DNA of 64,000 nucleotides from contig JBQELO010000001.1 in NCBI GenBank assembly GCA_052103955.1, positions 354,531-418,530 of the forward strand. Direction: 5' to 3'. This document shows positions 60,367 through 64,000 of the stretch, in pieces. Below the pieces are notes generated by a model. It was not told where the DNA came from, ran no database searches, and was given only the letters and a program-made list of their open reading frames with translations. Position numbers and translations under genes: made by a program. Origin of the DNA: Paenalcaligenes sp052103955. GTDB taxonomy: Bacteria > Pseudomonadota > Gammaproteobacteria > Burkholderiales > Burkholderiaceae_B. Position 1 is the stretch's first letter; every line of letters starts with the position of its first letter.

Positions 60367-62451
60367 TTACCAAAAAAGGCCGCCTTCAGGCACACTGTCT
60401 ATCACCGCTTGAGCCGCTTCAGGCGTCCACTCAGGATCACCCAGTTGCATACGCATCACTGCCAGTGGTTCTAACAACTCGGCGCAGCCTTCTTGTTCAC
60501 ACTGTTTGGCTGCATTTGAGCCAAGCTCTACCATCGTCATGGGCAAGTCGTCATCATCCAAAATGCTGGAATCCAATGAGCGTGACCCGTTAATCCAGTA
60601 CCAACCTTTCTTCAGATCAGACTGCCCAACGATGCGCATGGGGTACGGCCAATCTACGGTGGCGTCATCCTTTTTAGAGCTATCTACACGCACAATGCGC
60701 GCGAAATCATCCGATTGCCCTGCCACTAAGCGTGCATAGGCGTTTGCGCCTGAAGCTACTCGGTACTGTATGTCTTCTTCCAGCATAGGCAGCAATGCTT
60801 CCTTACCACTAGCCTCTACACGTTCTTGCAGGCGCTGATAATTGCTCAAGTTATTGCGTTCTACACGGGCTTGCTGACGCAGTTGATTCAGACGTTCACG
60901 TTCTTGGCGTTCCTCTTCGTAGCGCTTTTGCTCGGCAGCTCGTGCCTCACGTTGGAACAAGTAGTTTTGCGCATGCTGCAAGTTGTACTGCCAATCGCCT
61001 TGCGGCTGACCGGTGCGATAGTTATAGCGACGTGACGCGCTCACGCTGTACAACAGCCCTGAGGCATCATTTTTCCATACACCTTGCGGCATATCACTAA
61101 ACACCAAACGCACATCTGTCGCGTTAGGCATAATTAAGGCCAAACGGTCTAGGGCGTTATCCACTTCTTGACGAATTTCTGCTGCCTGACGGAAGGACTC
61201 GGCCTTAGGTGTAAGCACCGCCACTTCTGGCCCAATCTGCCATGCGCCAATACCGCCACGGAACTGGCCTAACGACGCTTTCAGCAAGTAATGACTACCC
61301 GATTCTGCATCGCTGGCAAAACCAAACCAACCATTGTTATTGTCTTGGAACACCACCAAGTCGCTAGGTTTCAGACCTTGCACTGGCTTATTGAAAATCA
61401 AACCGTTGCTGAACCATAAATCGCCAGTACGCATAATCTGCGCACCATCTGAACGCTCTAGCTTCAATCGGCCTTTGCCCTGTGCATAACCATCTGCATT
61501 GCAGCTTACGTCCTCAGTCACCAGATTCAAATACGCAGCATCAGTACCCAGCTCAAACTGGGACACGATCTTGCAACCGTTCTGATCTGTAAGCGTGCTC
61601 AAAAAAGAAGATAGCTCAGCACGTTGCGTGGCAGTAGGTACCACCCAATCACCCACCGCAAACTCAGCCAAACCCAACGCTGGAGCAACTACAGTTTCAA
61701 CTTCTACTGGGGTGCTCGCTGCTGTTTCAGGCTCTGTTTTTTCAACTGGCGCCGTTGTCGCAGGTGCCTCAGACTTGGTTTCTGCTGTCTTCGCAGGTGT
61801 AGCTGCCGCTTTGTCTGTGTTGGTTTCTACAGGCTCGGACTCAACAATTGCTGGTCTAACTTCGGGTTGAATCTCAGGAGAAGTAGTAGAAGCTGCTTCA
61901 GGCTTAGCCTCGTCTGTTGCTACTTTTGGCTCTGCTACTGTAGGTGTAGGAGGTGCATCTACCAAGGCCGTCTTAGCCGGCTCGGGTGCAACCTCTTCTA
62001 CCACTTCTGTTCGGGTAGCCGCCGTAGCAACCGGACTCTCTACCACCTCAGGTGCTGCAGCCTGTACTGCTGGCGTCTCTGTAGGCTCTGGCGTTTGTAT
62101 CAACAACGCCCAACCCGCAGAGCCTTGGCTGATACCATCCGCCACCTGTGTGCCTTGGCTATTTATCGCACGCCAGGTCGCACTTTGAGCTTGTGGACAT
62201 TGCTGCACAAACAATGCCCCCAGCTTGGGCAACAAACGCCCCAATGCTTCGGTATCGCCCGATGCGCCGTACACAGCACGCAATGCCAGTTCTGGCTTGC
62301 ACCAGTTATCGGCCGATGCATTCTCTACAAAAATCTCAATATCTTCGGCTTTAGAGTACGCCAACCGGAAATCTTCGGCGGCTGCACTAGACGCGTACAA
62401 TCCCGCCCCCGCTGCCATAATGGCAGCACTGATCAATCGTTGTTTAAACAT
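60367..62451 (-). CDS. Large secreted protein of unknown function with Pro/Glu/Thr-rich linker
   Basis: Not recognised. The 694 residues start with a Sec signal peptide (AAIMAAGAGLYASSAAAEDF). They have an N-terminal domain to about 120 with two cysteines, and a linker of about 135 residues (121-257) made almost only of Pro, Glu, Ala, Val, Thr and Lys. A central domain follows with LSSFLSTLTDQNGCKIVSQF and QGLKPSDLVVFQDN, then a predicted coiled coil (about 510-560, EKRYEEERQERERLNQLRQ-like) and a C-terminal domain with KKGWYWINGSRSLDSSILDD and paired cysteines CEQEGCAE. The ATG at 62451 has AGGA in the end of the upstream lipoprotein gene. The architecture suggests a periplasm-spanning or cell-wall-associated protein. 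Confidence 0.6.
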   Translation of the reverse strand: MFKQRLISAAIMAAGAGLYASSAAAEDFRLAYSKAEDIEIFVENASADNWCKPELALRAVYGASGDTEALGRLLPKLGALFVQQCPQAQSATWRAINSQGTQVADGISQGSAGWALLIQTPEPTETPAVQAAAPEVVESPVATAATRTEVVEEVAPEPAKTALVDAPPTPTVAEPKVATDEAKPEAASTTSPEIQPEVRPAIVESEPVETNTDKAAATPAKTAETKSEAPATTAPVEKTEPETAASTPVEVETVVAPALGLAEFAVGDWVVPTATQRAELSSFLSTLTDQNGCKIVSQFELGTDAAYLNLVTEDVSCNADGYAQGKGRLKLERSDGAQIMRTGDLWFSNGLIFNKPVQGLKPSDLVVFQDNNNGWFGFASDAESGSHYLLKASLGQFRGGIGAWQIGPEVAVLTPKAESFRQAAEIRQEVDNALDRLALIMPNATDVRLVFSDMPQGVWKNDASGLLYSVSASRRYNYRTGQPQGDWQYNLQHAQNYLFQREARAAEQKRYEEERQERERLNQLRQQARVERNNLSNYQRLQERVEASGKEALLPMLEEDIQYRVASGANAYARLVAGQSDDFARIVRVDSSKKDDATVDWPYPMRIVGQSDLKKGWYWINGSRSLDSSILDDDDLPMTMVELGSNAAKQCEQEGCAELLEPLAVMRMQLGDPEWTPEAAQAVIDSVPEGGLFW

Positions 62452-62453
62452 GA

Positions 62454-63296
62454 TTATCCTATCTGCCAAGCGCCATCAACGGACTGACACGCATCTACTG
62501 TTTTGCTTTCAGTGCCTTTTTCAGTGGTCAGCTCGTAACTCATGGTGCGGCACGTCGTTTGTACCGCTACAGTTTCCGTCACAGGACTAGCGGGCTCAAA
62601 GGTATCCAAATCAAAACCTTGCTGCCCTGCTTGTGCCACGGTAATGCTATCTAAATCAGTAGCTTGATCTGCCTTAGCAACAGTCACTGGTGCAGTCAGT
62701 GGCGCGTGTACATAACCCACTAAGACGCCTTTACGGCCTACTGCAATCCAGTTGTTCTGCGTTTTACCCAAGGCAGTAAACGTTTGCCCTGCTTGGAAAC
62801 CACCTACTTTTTCTGCGTTGGTATCCGGCGCGGCACGCAAGTTCACCGAACGCAATGCGTGGTACGACTGGTTCAATACCGTTAGATTGTCAGCTTTAGC
62901 AATCACCGGTGCACGTTTCACTTGCGCTTCTTGCGTCACTGTTTTGCTGGCTACTGGGCGAATCACGGCCGATGCACCACTGTGGTCGGATTCCCAATTC
63001 ACCGCTTTACCCGTTTCTAGCGATTGCTGCGTGCTGACGGCTAAGGCCTCACGATCACGCTCATCGAGGTTATCGCCAATCCAGTTACCCAATGCACCAC
63101 CCGCCAACGCACCCAAAATAATAGCAATGGTTCTACCACTACCACCGCCAATCTGACTACCCAACAGTGCACCGCCTACCGTACCAATCACTGTGCCCCA
63201 TGTTTGTTTGCTGCCCCACTCGCCCATGTTGGCACAACCGGATACGCCCAACGCACCAATTAGCGTTGCGACGACCAGTTTTTTGGATAAAGCCAT
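62454..63296 (-). CDS. Lipoprotein with glycine-zipper and SH3 domain
   Basis: Outer-membrane-type lipoprotein: the signal peptide ends in the lipobox VSGC (Cys21). A glycine-zipper segment follows at about 36-75 (VIGTVGGALLGSQIGGGSG, ILGALAGGALGNWIGDN) that can pack in membranes. A bacterial SH3-like region at about 140-195 (SVNLRAAPDTNAEKVGGFQ, FTALGKTQNNWIAVGRKGVL) is typical of peptidoglycan-binding proteins. The last ~50 residues carry Cys pairs (VQTTCRTMSYEL, VDACQSVDG). It is two bases upstream of the large secreted protein gene. An envelope-linking role is likely. Confidence 0.82.
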   Translation of the reverse strand: MALSKKLVVATLIGALGVSGCANMGEWGSKQTWGTVIGTVGGALLGSQIGGGSGRTIAIILGALAGGALGNWIGDNLDERDREALAVSTQQSLETGKAVNWESDHSGASAVIRPVASKTVTQEAQVKRAPVIAKADNLTVLNQSYHALRSVNLRAAPDTNAEKVGGFQAGQTFTALGKTQNNWIAVGRKGVLVGYVHAPLTAPVTVAKADQATDLDSITVAQAGQQGFDLDTFEPASPVTETVAVQTTCRTMSYELTTEKGTESKTVDACQSVDGAWQIG

Positions 63297-63488
63297 GATT
63301 CTCTTCCGCCCTGAATAGTCGTATTTTTATCTAATAAAGACCAAAATTCTACCATGTGCAGAATGACGGTTCACTTCTACACAGGGCATACCACGCTGAA
63401 TGGGCGGTAGATAGCCCTATTCATTATCGTGATACCACTAGCGGCTTGGCACAGGACACAGCCTCTTAAAGCGATAGGGTACATAACA

Positions 63489-63520
63489 AAAAGCCCGCCT
63501 CCTGTAAGGAGCGCGGGCTT
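63489..63520 (-). terminator. Terminator of ssb
   Basis: AAGCCCGC (63491-63498) and GCGGGCTT (63513-63520), with CTCC/GGAG continuing the stem, form a strong hairpin. On the minus strand TTTTTG follows. It lies about 35 bases behind the ssb stop. The remaining gap 63297-63488 holds no gene I can see and should contain the lipoprotein promoter. Confidence 0.88.
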
Positions 63521-63553
63521 GGTACCACCTACAACCTACCTAATAAGTAGGTT

Positions 63554-64000
63554 TTAGAACGGAATATCGTCATCCATATCCGCCAAGTTATCCACTGGTG
63601 CTTGGTATGGGTTAGCTGCAGGTTGCTGACGTGGAGCTTGCTGAGGTGCTGCCGCACGTTGTTGTTGCTGCTGCTGTTGTGGTGCACGTGGTGCGCTGTA
63701 GTCACCACCACCGCCGAAATCAGCATCGCCACCGCCGTCACGGCCACCCAACATTTGCATTTGGTCTGCGATGATTTCAGTGGTGTAGTTATCTTTACCG
63801 TCTTGGCCTTGCCATTTGCGTGTGCGCAAACGACCTTCTACGTAAACTGAACGGCCTTTTTTCAGGTATTCGCCAGCGATTTCAGCCAAGCGGTTGTAGA
63901 ACACCACGCGGTGCCATTCGGTTTCCTCACGACGTTCGCCGCTGCTGCGATCTTTCCAGTTGGAGGTAGTGGCAATAGAGATGTTGCAAATGGCATTGCC
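63554..64000 (-). CDS. ssb: Single-stranded DNA-binding protein (5' end cut)
   Basis: Binds single-stranded DNA in replication, repair and recombination. The frame is open to the window edge, and 148 codons plus a stop are visible, so about 20-25 N-terminal residues are missing. The OB-fold is seen in NAICNISIATTSNWKDRSSG, EETEWHRVVFYNRLAEIAGE and GRSVYVEGRLRTRKWQ. The C-terminal part has a Gln-rich linker (a run of seven Gln) and the acidic tip MDDDIPF that docks partner proteins. All features are normal. Confidence 0.96.
   Translation of the reverse strand, partial: GNAICNISIATTSNWKDRSSGERREETEWHRVVFYNRLAEIAGEYLKKGRSVYVEGRLRTRKWQGQDGKDNYTTEIIADQMQMLGGRDGGGDADFGGGGDYSAPRAPQQQQQQQRAAAPQQAPRQQPAANPYQAPVDNLADMDDDIPF

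Noticed and set aside
61595..62487. Long plus-strand open frames opposite the large secreted protein
   Set aside because: They are shadows of a repetitive Pro/Glu/Thr-rich coding region; the proteins are cysteine- and arginine-rich and have no domain.
1..64000. Mobile elements, CRISPR arrays, tRNA and rRNA genes
   Set aside because: I saw no transposase, no terminal inverted repeats with target duplications, no regularly spaced repeats and no cloverleaf or rRNA sequence.

Overview
The window looks like a chromosomal segment of a betaproteobacterium in the Burkholderiales, most likely an Alcaligenaceae member of moderate GC content. The evidence is the near-canonical aromatic amine dehydrogenase cluster known from Alcaligenes faecalis, a PhaM-type polyhydroxyalkanoate granule protein, a Bordetella-type porin, and a CIRCE element in front of rpoH, which is known from betaproteobacteria. 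I see no insertion sequences, prophage, tRNA, rRNA or CRISPR. The genes are long, densely packed and mostly intact. Only the two edge genes are cut: a TonB receptor at the left and ssb at the right.

Layout. 1-3.7 kb: iron-responsive fecI-fecR-TonB receptor set under a Fur box. 3.8-4.8 kb: terC with a yybP-ykoY (manganese) riboswitch. 5.1-10.9 kb: organosulfur ABC importer with two permeases, a flavin monooxygenase, an FMN reductase and a Mop protein. 11-18.4 kb (minus strand): Nudix protein, phaM, glmU, an MFS pump, a glycosyltransferase and glmS. 18.5-20.4 kb: SCO1-like copper protein facing rpoH, with a candidate small RNA behind rpoH and a CIRCE box in front of it. 20.4-29.3 kb: two family 2 glycosyltransferases, an EEP-family protein, aspS, two small conserved genes, a putative antiporter, ubiA and a PLP aminotransferase. 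29.5-36.4 kb: an AraC regulator and the aromatic amine dehydrogenase operon, with its cytochrome c, outer-membrane protein and phenylacetaldehyde-type dehydrogenase. 36.8-40.4 kb: a Rieske oxygenase, its reductase and an FAD-linked oxidase. 40.6-42.9 kb: an MFS pump and a DUF2938 protein under a divergent MerR regulator. 42.9-44.3 kb: rhlE. 44.6-47.3 kb: arginase, Lrp regulator and ornithine cyclodeaminase. 47.4-57.2 kb: a ten-gene catabolic operon of unknown substrate with a divergent IclR gene. 58.2-64 kb: a YcaQ-like protein, three envelope-associated genes and ssb.

How the parts work together. The amine cluster would oxidise arylethylamines in the periplasm, pass electrons to cytochrome c, and convert the aldehyde to an arylacetate in the cytoplasm. 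Arginase and ornithine cyclodeaminase would take arginine through ornithine to proline. A shared sequence motif lies in front of both genes, on either side of the Lrp gene. The glmU-glmS block supplies UDP-GlcNAc. The strongest candidates for undescribed biology are the CU-rich-loop small RNA behind rpoH, the AspDH/ThDP/ALDH/SDR/hydrolase/cupin operon, the amine dehydrogenase cluster without a visible TTQ-maturation enzyme, and a 16-codon ORF just before a strong terminator.
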